This document shows positions 1 through 5,466 of a DNA stretch of 5,948 nucleotides, piece after piece. The notes under the pieces are model-generated. The model was not told the origin of the DNA and made no database searches. It saw nothing but the letters and a program-made list of their open reading frames with translations. This stretch comes from Syntrophomonadaceae bacterium (GTDB lineage Bacteria; Bacillota; Dethiobacteria; DTU022). Position numbers and translations under genes: made by a program. Position 1 is the first letter of the stretch. Every line of letters begins with the position of its first letter. Where the stretch lies: assembly GCA_003553305.1 (NCBI GenBank), contig PWEB01000266.1, positions 1 through 5,948 on the forward strand. The letters are read 5' to 3'.

Positions 1-605
1 CTGCGCGAAGCCTTATCATCGGATAAGTAGTTTGGGTTGACCCATTTTAGCTTAAAGCCGCTTAAAAGTTGAAAACTGAGGACAGGATCGTAAATCTTCT
101 GCTGGATAACCTGCTTGACGTATTCGTTGGCCGACATTTGATCTGCATATTTGTGGTAATAGGGTATCCGCCCGCCAACGAGAAAACTCTTTAAGTTGAG
201 GCGGTAAACCAGTTCCTTGCGGGCTTCGTAGATCCGGGTTCCTACATGCAGGCGGCGGAAGTCGGGGTGAACCATGATCGATATCCCGTAAAGATTATTG
301 CCTTCGGGGTCATGGTTGGTAATATATCCATTATCAGTAATTTCATCAAAGGTGTGCCGGTCTTCATATTCGTTAAAATCAACGATCAAGCTCGATGAAG
401 CTCCGATAATCTTACCGTTGTATTCAACGCAATGCTGCCCCTCGGGGAATATCTCTAAATGGCTCCGCAGCTGATCTTTAGTCCAGGGATCCATATCGGG
501 AAAGCAGATCTTGCTCAACTCGACAATTTCGTCGATATCACTTTCCTCCATATTGCGGATGATCAGTTTCTTTTCAAGTTTAGATAAGTCAATCCGGTCA
601 GTCAT
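1..605 (-). CDS. GNAT-family N-acetyltransferase, probably N-terminal part of a YhcX-like GNAT/nitrilase fusion (cut by window edge)
   Basis: The reading frame enters from the left edge and covers 201 codons from an ATG at 605-603; its C-terminal end lies outside the window. The start follows an AGGAGGT ribosome binding site at 623-617, 11 bases upstream. The protein opens with MTDRIDLSKLEKKLIIRN, then a GNAT fold: CFPDM at 34-38, FPEGQ at 53-57 with a beta strand to VEYNGKIIGA, a conserved block HTFDEIT (84-90) and GYITNHDPEG (93-102), and the acetyl-CoA-binding strand and loop around IMVHPDFRRLHVG (110-122). From memory these blocks match Bacillus subtilis YhcX, where a GNAT domain is fused to a C-terminal carbon-nitrogen hydrolase (nitrilase) domain; that second domain is inferred here, not seen. 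The acetyl acceptor is unknown. It is the last visible gene of the leftward operon, 57 bases after the SDH protease gene. Family call is firm; the fusion is likely. Confidence 0.88.
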   Translation of the reverse strand, partial: MTDRIDLSKLEKKLIIRNMEESDIDEIVELSKICFPDMDPWTKDQLRSHLEIFPEGQHCVEYNGKIIGASSSLIVDFNEYEDRHTFDEITDNGYITNHDPEGNNLYGISIMVHPDFRRLHVGTRIYEARKELVYRLNLKSFLVGGRIPYYHKYADQMSANEYVKQVIQQKIYDPVLSFQLLSGFKLKWVNPNYLSDDKASR

Positions 606-616
606 GGTTTGTTAAT

Positions 617-623
617 ACCTCCT
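617..623 (-). promoter_or_regulatory. Ribosome binding site of the GNAT gene
   Basis: On the minus strand this reads AGGAGGT, a near-perfect Shine-Dalgarno sequence. It sits 11 bases before the ATG at 605, slightly further than usual, but no better start lies nearer. It fixes the start of the leftmost gene. Confidence 0.75.
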
Positions 624-662
624 GCAAAATAAGTTACCACATTTCAAGCGGGTCCGGCAACT

Positions 663-1496
663 TTAATTTTCTTTCGGAGTGGAGGGGTAAAACGGACCAG
701 GATTATATTCAACACTGGGGCGGGCAGTGCGCGGCTGAGGGAACATGCTCATCAGCTCGTATATTTCAACAGGCATATCCGTGGTCACGTTTAAGCCCAT
801 TTCGGTAATCTCATTGATGTCAATCGGATAGTCGTGGGTCCAGGTGCCGTGGGTGAGCAGTTGGGCCGTTTTTTCAGCCTGTTCATGGTCCATATGTTTA
901 TCGAGAAGATATTTCACAGTCTTTTTAACCTGCTGCAGTGACTTGGCTGCCACGTCAGCTAAGATGACCGTTTGATCGTCAATATCTTTAAGCTCTTTCT
1001 TTTCAAGCACCTTCAGTAAAGATGCGGCCGGGTACTGCCCAAGTTGAGGGTCAAGCGGACCGAGGACGGCATTTTCGTCCATGACCAGTTCATCAGCAGA
1101 TAAAGCAACCAGGGTACCTCCGGACATGGCATAGTGAGGAACAAAGACAGTGACCTTGCCGGGATGGCGCAGGAGAGCATCGGCAATCTGCTCCGAAGCA
1201 AGGACCAGCCCCCCGGGAGTATGCAAAATTATATCAATCGGCACTTCCTTGTCGGTCATACGGATAGCCGTCAGCACCTGTTCTGAATCTTCGATGTTGA
1301 TATAGCGGGTCAGGGGCACACCCAGTAAGCTTACCGCCTCCTGGCGGTGAATCAGGGTAATCAGGCGGCTGCCCCTTTTGCGTTCAAGATCAATCATCTT
1401 GCGGGTGCGGGTGGATCTAAGGATCTGCTGCTGCAGATAGGGCGTCAGCGCCGTGATAATAATAAATAGCCAAAAAAACTGTGATATAAATTCCAT
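663..1496 (-). CDS. Membrane-anchored Clp-fold serine protease, SDH (serine dehydrogenase proteinase) / SppA-like family
   Basis: The 277-residue protein has one N-terminal hydrophobic segment (about residues 5-20), followed by a basic stretch (RSTRTRK), so the catalytic domain probably lies on the cytoplasmic face of the membrane. The core is a ClpP/crotonase-like fold of the SDH family (PF01972 from memory): HTPGG at 92-96, the nucleophile elbow HYAMSGGT at 121-128 with Ser125 as likely nucleophile, and GPLDPQLG at 146-153. Lys185 in DVAAKSLQQ is a candidate general base, by analogy with the Ser-Lys dyads of SppA and the NfeD-linked 1510-N protease; this is inference. Members of this family are membrane-bound peptidases of poorly known substrate. 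The ATG is preceded by AAGGAGGA at 1510-1503 with 6 bases of spacing. It follows the rhomboid gene by 59 bases on the same strand. The name 'serine dehydrogenase' is historical and does not mean a dehydrogenase activity here. Confidence 0.88.
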   Translation of the reverse strand: MEFISQFFWLFIIITALTPYLQQQILRSTRTRKMIDLERKRGSRLITLIHRQEAVSLLGVPLTRYINIEDSEQVLTAIRMTDKEVPIDIILHTPGGLVLASEQIADALLRHPGKVTVFVPHYAMSGGTLVALSADELVMDENAVLGPLDPQLGQYPAASLLKVLEKKELKDIDDQTVILADVAAKSLQQVKKTVKYLLDKHMDHEQAEKTAQLLTHGTWTHDYPIDINEITEMGLNVTTDMPVEIYELMSMFPQPRTARPSVEYNPGPFYPSTPKEN

Positions 1497-1502
1497 ATCG
1501 AA

Positions 1503-1510
1503 TCCTCCTT
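1503..1510 (-). promoter_or_regulatory. Ribosome binding site of the SDH protease gene
   Basis: The minus strand reads AAGGAGGA, 6 bases before the ATG at 1496. This is a strong, well-spaced Shine-Dalgarno sequence and supports this start, which also keeps the membrane anchor at the N-terminus. Confidence 0.8.
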
Positions 1511-1517
1511 AAGATCA

Positions 1518-1545
1518 GGGGGACGGGATTGTTGATATCTCCCCC
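1518..1545 (-). other. G/C hairpin between the rhomboid and SDH protease genes
   Basis: In the leftward transcript, GGGGGA (1545-1540) can pair with TCCCCC (1523-1518), giving a 6 bp stem around a 16-base loop. It is not followed by a U-run, and the SDH ribosome binding site begins 7 bases later, so it is not a standard terminator. It might affect relative expression or mRNA processing, or be chance. Seen in sequence; role unknown. Confidence 0.3.
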
Positions 1546-1555
1546 CGGCAAGTTC

Positions 1556-2233
1556 TTAACAGTAATCGCGCCAGCATTCCCAGAAAGGATCAGCTTTGTA
1601 AATCCGCCTGGGCCGCATGTACAGGATCAAGAGCAGGCCTAAAACAAATCCACCGACATGGGCCCACCAGGCTACACCGGGCATCCCAAGAGTACCATAA
1701 ACAAGCTGCAGTAATGCCCAGTAACCAAGGTAAAGCGGGGCCGGCAGCCAGAAGAAGAAGAAAAAAAAGGGCATGATCACCGTTAATATCCTGGCTCGAG
1801 GGAATAAAACCAGGTAAGCGCCAAGCAGACCGGATACCGCCCCTGATGCTCCGACCATCGGAACAGTGCTGTCAGGCATGACAAATCCCTGCATAAAAGC
1901 GGCGGCAATACCGGAAAGCAGGTAAAGGATCATGAAGCGCAGAAAACCGAGCCTGCCTTCCACAGCGGGTCCGAACACCCAGATAAACCACATGTTCCCC
2001 AGTAAATGAGCAAATGATCCGTGGATAAACATACTCGAAAAAATGGTCGGGAATTCACCGAGCGGATTTGCAAAAAAGGCAGCCGGGATAAAACCGAAAT
2101 TAAAGAAAAATAACTGAAAGAACTCTACCCCCAGCGAAAGCTGATAAAAAAAGACCAGTCCGTTTAGAAATATCAGGCCGATGGTAGCGATCACTGCCCC
2201 GTGATAAGTTATTGTATCGCGTAAAGGAAACAT
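1556..2233 (-). CDS. Rhomboid family intramembrane serine protease
   Basis: The 225-residue polytopic membrane protein carries all rhomboid hallmarks. The catalytic dyad is Ser130 in GASGA (128-132) and His192 in AHVGG (191-195). His76 and Asn80 in HGSFAHLLGN form the conserved HxxxN oxyanion motif in the second core helix, and VEGRLGFLRF (91-100) matches the loop region that in relatives reads VEDRxGxxRF. Hydrophobic segments near 13-31, 62-90, 97-118, 127-144, 148-160, 165-182 and 188-206 fit the six-helix core. The N-terminal PLRDTI block is common in Firmicute and other bacterial rhomboids and supports the ATG at 2233, although the upstream site (AGGAA, 10 bases away) is weak. It cleaves transmembrane substrates within the bilayer; the natural substrate is unknown. 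It is the first gene of the leftward operon. Residues 156-161 are six consecutive Phe encoded over an A-rich run. Confidence 0.94.
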   Translation of the reverse strand: MFPLRDTITYHGAVIATIGLIFLNGLVFFYQLSLGVEFFQLFFFNFGFIPAAFFANPLGEFPTIFSSMFIHGSFAHLLGNMWFIWVFGPAVEGRLGFLRFMILYLLSGIAAAFMQGFVMPDSTVPMVGASGAVSGLLGAYLVLFPRARILTVIMPFFFFFFWLPAPLYLGYWALLQLVYGTLGMPGVAWWAHVGGFVLGLLLILYMRPRRIYKADPFWECWRDYC

Positions 2234-2262
2234 CTACCGGTCATTCCTGCCTTCCCGCCGTT

Positions 2263-2291
2263 TTGGTTGCTCGGACAGTAAATATTATAAC
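2263..2291 (+). promoter_or_regulatory. Possible rightward promoter overlapping the divergent one
   Basis: TTGGTT at 2263-2268 and TATAAC at 2286-2291 are separated by 17 bases, giving 3/6 and 5/6 matches to the sigma-A consensus. A transcript from here would include the small leader ORF at 2335-2361 and then the oxidoreductase gene. A second weak candidate is CATAAT at 2366-2371 with TAATCA 17 bases upstream. Neither is certain. Confidence 0.35.
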
Positions 2292-2292
2292 A
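2284..2292 (-). promoter_or_regulatory. Extended -10 promoter for the leftward rhomboid-SDH-GNAT operon
   Basis: The minus strand reads TGTTATAAT, an exact extended -10 (TGnTATAAT). The hexamer at the expected -35 position (about 2307-2312) is poor, which is typical when an extended -10 is present. Transcription would start near 2277, giving a leader of about 44 bases before the rhomboid ATG. It overlaps a possible rightward -10 on the other strand. Confidence 0.6.
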
Positions 2293-2323
2293 TATTTCAA
2301 GTAAGAGAGCAGTTCGGGAGGAT

Positions 2324-2361
2324 AAAGGAGGCCGATGTTGAATAATCACATTATGGGCTAG
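2324..2361 (+). other. Possible leader mini-ORF with strong Shine-Dalgarno
   Basis: AAAGGAGG at 2324-2331 is a consensus ribosome binding site that precedes no long frame. An ATG follows at 2335 (spacing only 3) and an in-frame TTG at 2338 (spacing 6). Either start would give a tiny peptide, MLNNHIMG or MNNHIMG, ending at TAG 2359-2361, 44 bases before the oxidoreductase start. It could be a leader peptide, a ribosome standby site or chance. The peptide shows no run of one amino acid that would point to classic attenuation. Confidence 0.3.
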
Positions 2362-2393
2362 TAGACATAATCTTTAAGCGCGATATTTAAACA

Positions 2394-2401
2394 GAGGTGA
2401 T
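2394..2401 (+). promoter_or_regulatory. Ribosome binding site that sets the oxidoreductase start
   Basis: GAGGTGAT matches eight bases of the consensus AAAGGAGGTGAT. The GAGG core lies 8 bases before the GTG at 2406. The more upstream in-frame GTG at 2397 lies inside this site, so it cannot be the start. Confidence 0.75.
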
Positions 2402-2405
2402 ACAG

Positions 2406-3509
2406 GTGCGAATTGTTGTTCTTGGTGGCGCCGGGGATATGGGCGCAGAAACCGTCCGGGACCTGGTTAAGTTTTCTAAGGTCGGGGAAATTGTTATCGC
2501 AGACAGAAATAGGCGGGCCGCAGAAAGATTGGCTGCAAGCCTGAACACAGACCGGGTCAGGGCTCAGGAAGTCGATGCTGCATCACATTCCAGCCTGGTC
2601 AAGGTTATGGAAGGCAGCCAGGTGACAGCCGGAGCACTGGGACCCTTCTATCGCTTTGAGAGGCCGATTGTTGAAGCAGCCCTGGAAGCCGGTTCAAATT
2701 ATGTCAGTATTTGCGATGATCATGATGCAGCTGAGTCTGTATTTGAACTGGATCAGGAAGCCCGCCAAAAAGGACGTCGTATTTTAACCGGGCTTGGTTG
2801 GACCCCGGGACTGAGCAATATGATGGCCCGCCTCGGGTATGAAGAACTTGATAAGGTGGATTCAATTAACATTTACTGGAGCGGAAGCTCCGGTGATTCC
2901 AAAGGTCTGGCTGTAGTTCTGCACCTTATTCATATTTTTACCGGGCAGGTGACCTCTTTCCAAAACGGTGAATTTGTTAAAGTAAAAGCAGGCTCGGGCA
3001 AAGAAGCAGTGTCTTTCCCGCCCCCGCTGGATTCGATTAATACTTTTCATCTCGGACACCCCGAACCACTGACCCTCCCCCGCACTTTGGAAGGGGTAAA
3101 TGAAGTCACTTTAAAGGGCGGACTGGCCAAAAACTATTTAAACAACCTGGCCAAACTTTTAGCCGGCCTTGGTTTAACCCGAAACCGCCTCACCAAACAG
3201 GCTTTGGGTCAGATCATTAAAATTCTGATTCCCATCTTTCCCACTGACAAAAAGAAGAATTTTTCAGGAATCAGGGTTGATGTCAGCGGAACCCGCTTGA
3301 ATGCCGAAAAAAGATTGGTTTATTCCGCCGTGGCAAATATGCGCCGCCTGACTGCCATACCCTTAAGCATCGGCACAATTATGATGGCTAACAATCAGAT
3401 CAGCCGTTTCGGGGTGTTTTCACCGGAAATAGAGGGTGCGGTCGACAGCAAATTATTTTTACAAGAACTTGAAAAACGCGATATCATCGTCCACCAACAG
3501 GAACTATGA
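2406..3509 (+). CDS. Saccharopine dehydrogenase-like NAD(P)-binding oxidoreductase
   Basis: The chosen GTG start gives 367 residues beginning MRIVVLGGAGDMG, with the dinucleotide-binding loop GGAGDMG right at the N-terminus as in the Sacchrp_dh_NADP family (COG1748 group). An acidic residue after the second strand (VIADRN, about residues 32-37) is where the ribose of the cofactor is normally held. Further family marks are ALGPF (about 77-81), the stretch around SNYVSICDD, GLGWTPGLSN (about 128-137, resembling the G-x-x-PG-x-S/T-N block) and LGHPEP near 217-222. The substrate cannot be read from the sequence. True lysine-pathway saccharopine dehydrogenase is unlikely because that role is rare in bacteria and no lysine genes are nearby; many bacterial members act on other amino-acid-like compounds. 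It stands as the first rightward gene, divergent from the protease operon, and is 59 bases before the AbrB-family gene. Family call is firm, function is open. Confidence 0.85.
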   Translation: MRIVVLGGAGDMGAETVRDLVKFSKVGEIVIADRNRRAAERLAASLNTDRVRAQEVDAASHSSLVKVMEGSQVTAGALGPFYRFERPIVEAALEAGSNYVSICDDHDAAESVFELDQEARQKGRRILTGLGWTPGLSNMMARLGYEELDKVDSINIYWSGSSGDSKGLAVVLHLIHIFTGQVTSFQNGEFVKVKAGSGKEAVSFPPPLDSINTFHLGHPEPLTLPRTLEGVNEVTLKGGLAKNYLNNLAKLLAGLGLTRNRLTKQALGQIIKILIPIFPTDKKKNFSGIRVDVSGTRLNAEKRLVYSAVANMRRLTAIPLSIGTIMMANNQISRFGVFSPEIEGAVDSKLFLQELEKRDIIVHQQEL

Positions 3510-3521
3510 TCTCATTGGTAA

Positions 3522-3537
3522 GCAGCGCCTCCGCTGC
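3522..3537 (+). other. Short GC hairpin downstream of the oxidoreductase gene
   Basis: GCAGCG and CGCTGC form a perfect 6 bp stem around a CCTC loop, 12 bases after the TGA. No U-run follows (the next bases are CTGTCCAG), so it is at best a weak terminator. It also overlaps the -35 zone of the next promoter, so it might equally be part of an operator. Role uncertain. Confidence 0.35.
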
Positions 3538-3553
3538 CTGTCCAGAAATTTAA

Positions 3554-3562
3554 TGATATAAT
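3554..3562 (+). promoter_or_regulatory. Extended -10 promoter immediately before the AbrB-family gene
   Basis: The sequence TGATATAAT is an exact extended -10. The expected -35 position (3534-3539, CTGCCT) matches 3/6. The hexamer ends 6 bases before the ATG at 3569, so transcription would begin at or within a base or two of the start codon. Confidence 0.6.
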
Positions 3563-3568
3563 AGTTTC

Positions 3569-4783
3569 ATGTTATATCAAATAATTTGTGATGCACTGCT
3601 TGTCTTCGGTCTGGGACTGGGCGGCTGGCAGATTGTGGCCAGGCTGCGCATGCCGGCACCGGAGATCCTCGGTCCGGTGGTCTTAATCGGAGCGCTTCGT
3701 GTTTGGCATACTATTGATCTTCCTTCTATGCCCGAGTTCTTTTTTCCGGCAGCCCAGGTCATCCTCGGCATTTTTATCGGTTCAATGTTAGACCGAAAAG
3801 CGGCGCGTGAATTAAAATCGATGGCCCTTTCGGCGCTGGTTATTGTCGTTTGGACCCTGTCAATGATTGTAATAATCGGTTTTTTTCTGGAACGCTACTC
3901 CGTGATGGATTTTCAAACAGCATTGCTTTCAGCAAGCATGGGGGGATTGCCTGAAATCACGGTCCTGGCCATGGCTTCCGGCGCCAGCGCAGCCGTAATA
4001 ATAGTAATGCAGTTGATCCGGATGCTCGGATCGATCATGTTATTCCCGGTACTGTTTCAAAAGCTGGAGAATAAAAAGACCGGAAATAATAAACAATCGG
4101 TCATGGTCAGCGTCCTCGACACTGAAGACCGGCCGGAAAAACCGGCCCTGGAACAAAGTAATTACAAGGCGGATCATGCTCATCACCAGGCTGATAATAA
4201 TCCCCGGCAAAACACTTCTTTTCCGGATAGGATCAAGCTCTCTTTCAACCGCAGGGCAATCAGGCAGCAGGCGCAATTTTTCAAAGAATCCTGGAAAAGG
4301 GTTCTTTTAACCCTGGTGGTGGCAGCTGCCGGAGGCCTGTTCTTCGATAGCCTGGGCGTTCCGGCCGGCCTGATGATTGGTTCCACCTTTTTTGTTGCTA
4401 CCGCCTCTTTAACAGGTTTACCGGTCAGTAAGATTTCACACAGTTTGCTCAGCATATTGCTGGTTGCGGTAGGCATAAACGTTGCTGAAAGCATTACCCT
4501 TGATACGATCCTGACCATGACTCAAACTGAATTCGTGATGCCAATTTTAATCGCCACCACGGTGATGTTCGCCAGCTCTCTCGGTGTGGCCTGGATTATT
4601 CATCGCCTGACAGGCTGGGATTTACCAACCAGTTTACTGGCTGCTGCACCGGGCGGTTTCACGGTGATGACTGCATTAGCCATCAAGCATGACCTCGATC
4701 CGGTTAAAGTTTCTATGCTGCACCTTTGCCGCTTATTCGCAATTAAACTGTTCATCCCGTTTGTCTTCATGTGGTTAATCTAA
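3569..4783 (+). CDS. AbrB-family integral membrane protein (PF05145 type, two repeats)
   Basis: The 404-residue protein is highly hydrophobic and built of two AbrB-duplication repeats (about residues 1-165 and 243-404). Each repeat carries the family signature: SMGGLPEITVLA followed by QLIRML (123-153), and APGGFTVMTALA followed by HLCRLFAIKLFIP (360-397). Ten or so membrane segments can be drawn. The family is sometimes labelled 'putative ammonia monooxygenase', which has no support here; it is named after E. coli AbrB, a membrane protein linked to aidB regulation, and is unrelated to the Bacillus transition-state regulator AbrB. Transport is suspected for the family but unproven. Residues about 166-242 form an unusually long charged linker containing DHAHH (202-206). 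There is no Shine-Dalgarno before the ATG, and the extended -10 at 3554-3562 is only 6 bases away, so translation may be leaderless; no better downstream start with a binding site was found near the N-terminus. Confidence 0.85.
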   Translation: MLYQIICDALLVFGLGLGGWQIVARLRMPAPEILGPVVLIGALRVWHTIDLPSMPEFFFPAAQVILGIFIGSMLDRKAARELKSMALSALVIVVWTLSMIVIIGFFLERYSVMDFQTALLSASMGGLPEITVLAMASGASAAVIIVMQLIRMLGSIMLFPVLFQKLENKKTGNNKQSVMVSVLDTEDRPEKPALEQSNYKADHAHHQADNNPRQNTSFPDRIKLSFNRRAIRQQAQFFKESWKRVLLTLVVAAAGGLFFDSLGVPAGLMIGSTFFVATASLTGLPVSKISHSLLSILLVAVGINVAESITLDTILTMTQTEFVMPILIATTVMFASSLGVAWIIHRLTGWDLPTSLLAAAPGGFTVMTALAIKHDLDPVKVSMLHLCRLFAIKLFIPFVFMWLI

Positions 4784-4835
4784 ACCAGCCATCACCAGTC
4801 CAGACTGCGGATAGTTTCTGGCATCTACCTTGAAT

Positions 4836-4856
4836 TTCAGGGTTAGTCGCCCTGAA
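4836..4856 (+). terminator. Possible terminator hairpin after the AbrB-family gene
   Basis: TTCAGGG (4836-4842) and CCCTGAA (4850-4856) make a perfect 7 bp stem around a 7-base loop, 52 bases after the stop. The following bases are T-rich but interrupted (TGTTGGTCGTTTGTTT), so it would be a weak intrinsic terminator. It is the only good hairpin between the AbrB-family gene and nuoE. Confidence 0.4.
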
Positions 4857-4995
4857 TGTTGGTCGTTTGTTTAGAATTTTTACTCTTCTTGAAGTATGCA
4901 GGAATTATGAGGGCCGATCGAGAAAATAATTTTGGATATAAGTGAATAGATTTAGCATCAGTTAAAGCTTGATTAAGAAATAAAGATAATTGATT

Positions 4996-5001
4996 GGAGG
5001 G
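4996..5001 (+). promoter_or_regulatory. Ribosome binding site that sets the nuoE start
   Basis: GGAGGG lies 6-7 bases before the TTG at 5008. The longer open frame beginning with TTG at 4990 would place the start upstream of this site, so it is not the real start. Confidence 0.75.
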
Positions 5002-5007
5002 AAGGAT

Positions 5008-5466
5008 TTGCAGGAATTAACCAACAAGGCTTTATCAGCTTTTGAAGGGAAGCGCAGTGAGGTTATCCCCATGCTGCAGGCGGCCCAGGATGAAATCGGC
5101 TACCTGCCGGAAGAATCTATCCGCACAATTGCAGAGATGATTGGGATGCCCGAGAGCAAAGTTTACGGTACCGCCACTTTCTATTCACAGTTCTATTTCA
5201 GCCCCCGGGGCGAACGCACCGTCAAGGTTTGTCTTGGCACTGCCTGCCATGTGCGCGGCGGGATGCTGGTCATGGAGGCCTTAGAGCGTGAAATGGGCAT
5301 CAAGGCCGGTGATACAACCGAAGACTTCAAATTCAGCTTAGAACGGGTAAACTGCGTCGGTTCATGTGCCCTCGCTCCCGTGGTTATGGTTGACGACGAC
5401 GTTTTCGGGCGGCTTGAATCGAAAGAGGCAAAGGAGGTTCTCAAACAAAGTGACCCGGAAGTTTGA
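5008..5466 (+). CDS. nuoE: NuoE-like [2Fe-2S] subunit of an NADH-dependent complex (HydC-type)
   Basis: Starting at TTG 5008, the protein has 152 residues, close to the usual size of the 24 kDa NADH dehydrogenase subunit family. An N-terminal helical bundle (LQAAQDEIGYLPEESI, 23-38) is followed by the family block VYGTATFYSQFYFSPRG (52-68), then a thioredoxin-like fold holding four cluster ligands: Cys75 and Cys80 in CLGTAC, and Cys116 and Cys120 in CVGSC. This binds one [2Fe-2S] cluster that passes electrons to or from the NuoF-like flavoprotein encoded next. Its stop overlaps the start of that gene by 17 bases, which fits translational coupling and a stable two-subunit module. The same fold serves in complex I, in electron-bifurcating FeFe hydrogenases (HydC) and in NAD-dependent formate dehydrogenases; the soluble, fermentative type is favoured because of the domain make-up of the neighbour. 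No cysteine is missing. Confidence 0.92.
   Translation: MQELTNKALSAFEGKRSEVIPMLQAAQDEIGYLPEESIRTIAEMIGMPESKVYGTATFYSQFYFSPRGERTVKVCLGTACHVRGGMLVMEALEREMGIKAGDTTEDFKFSLERVNCVGSCALAPVVMVDDDVFGRLESKEAKEVLKQSDPEV
5430..5437 (+). promoter_or_regulatory. Ribosome binding site of the nuoF-like gene, inside nuoE
   Basis: AAAGGAGG is a consensus site located within the 3' end of nuoE, 12 bases before the GTG at 5450. The spacing is long, but no start codon in the nuoF frame lies between them. It supports overlapping, coupled translation. Confidence 0.6.

Larger units (their letters stand above)
4784..5007 (+). other. Intergenic region upstream of nuoE
   Basis: This stretch of 224 bases holds no convincing gene on either strand. 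The left part contains the hairpin at 4836-4856. From about 4865 it becomes clearly AT-rich and should hold the nuoE promoter. Candidates are weak: TATAAG at 4937-4942 without a good -35, and TTAAAG/GATAAT at 4962-4990 with 17-base spacing but lying too close to the ribosome binding site. TTGATT occurs twice, 20 bases apart (4970 and 4990). I saw no clear Rex-type or FNR-type palindrome. Confidence 0.5.

Noticed and set aside
2397..2405. Upstream GTG start for the oxidoreductase gene
   Set aside because: This GTG lies within the GAGGTGAT ribosome binding site. The GTG at 2406 is properly spaced and places the Rossmann strand at the N-terminus as expected.
4040..4518. Two overlapping minus-strand open frames (78 and 111 codons)
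   Set aside because: Both lie antisense within the AbrB-family gene, and their predicted products show no domain.
3569..4783. Annotation as ammonia monooxygenase or as the AbrB transition-state DNA-binding regulator
   Set aside because: The protein is polytopic with two AbrB-duplication repeats and has no DNA-binding swapped-hairpin domain. The monooxygenase label is an old, unsupported family name.
4796..4807. Inverted repeat CAGTC-CA-GACTG just after the AbrB-family gene
   Set aside because: The 5 bp arms with a 2-base gap are too short and the loop too tight for a stable hairpin, and no U-run follows. Likely chance.
4970..4995. Direct repeat TTGATT twice, 20 bases apart, as an operator before nuoE
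   Set aside because: Six-base AT-rich repeats are common by chance in such DNA, and the sequence does not match a regulator site I can name, such as Rex or FNR.
4990..5007. Upstream TTG start for nuoE
   Set aside because: The only Shine-Dalgarno sequence (GGAGGG, 4996-5001) lies downstream of this codon and is well spaced for the TTG at 5008.
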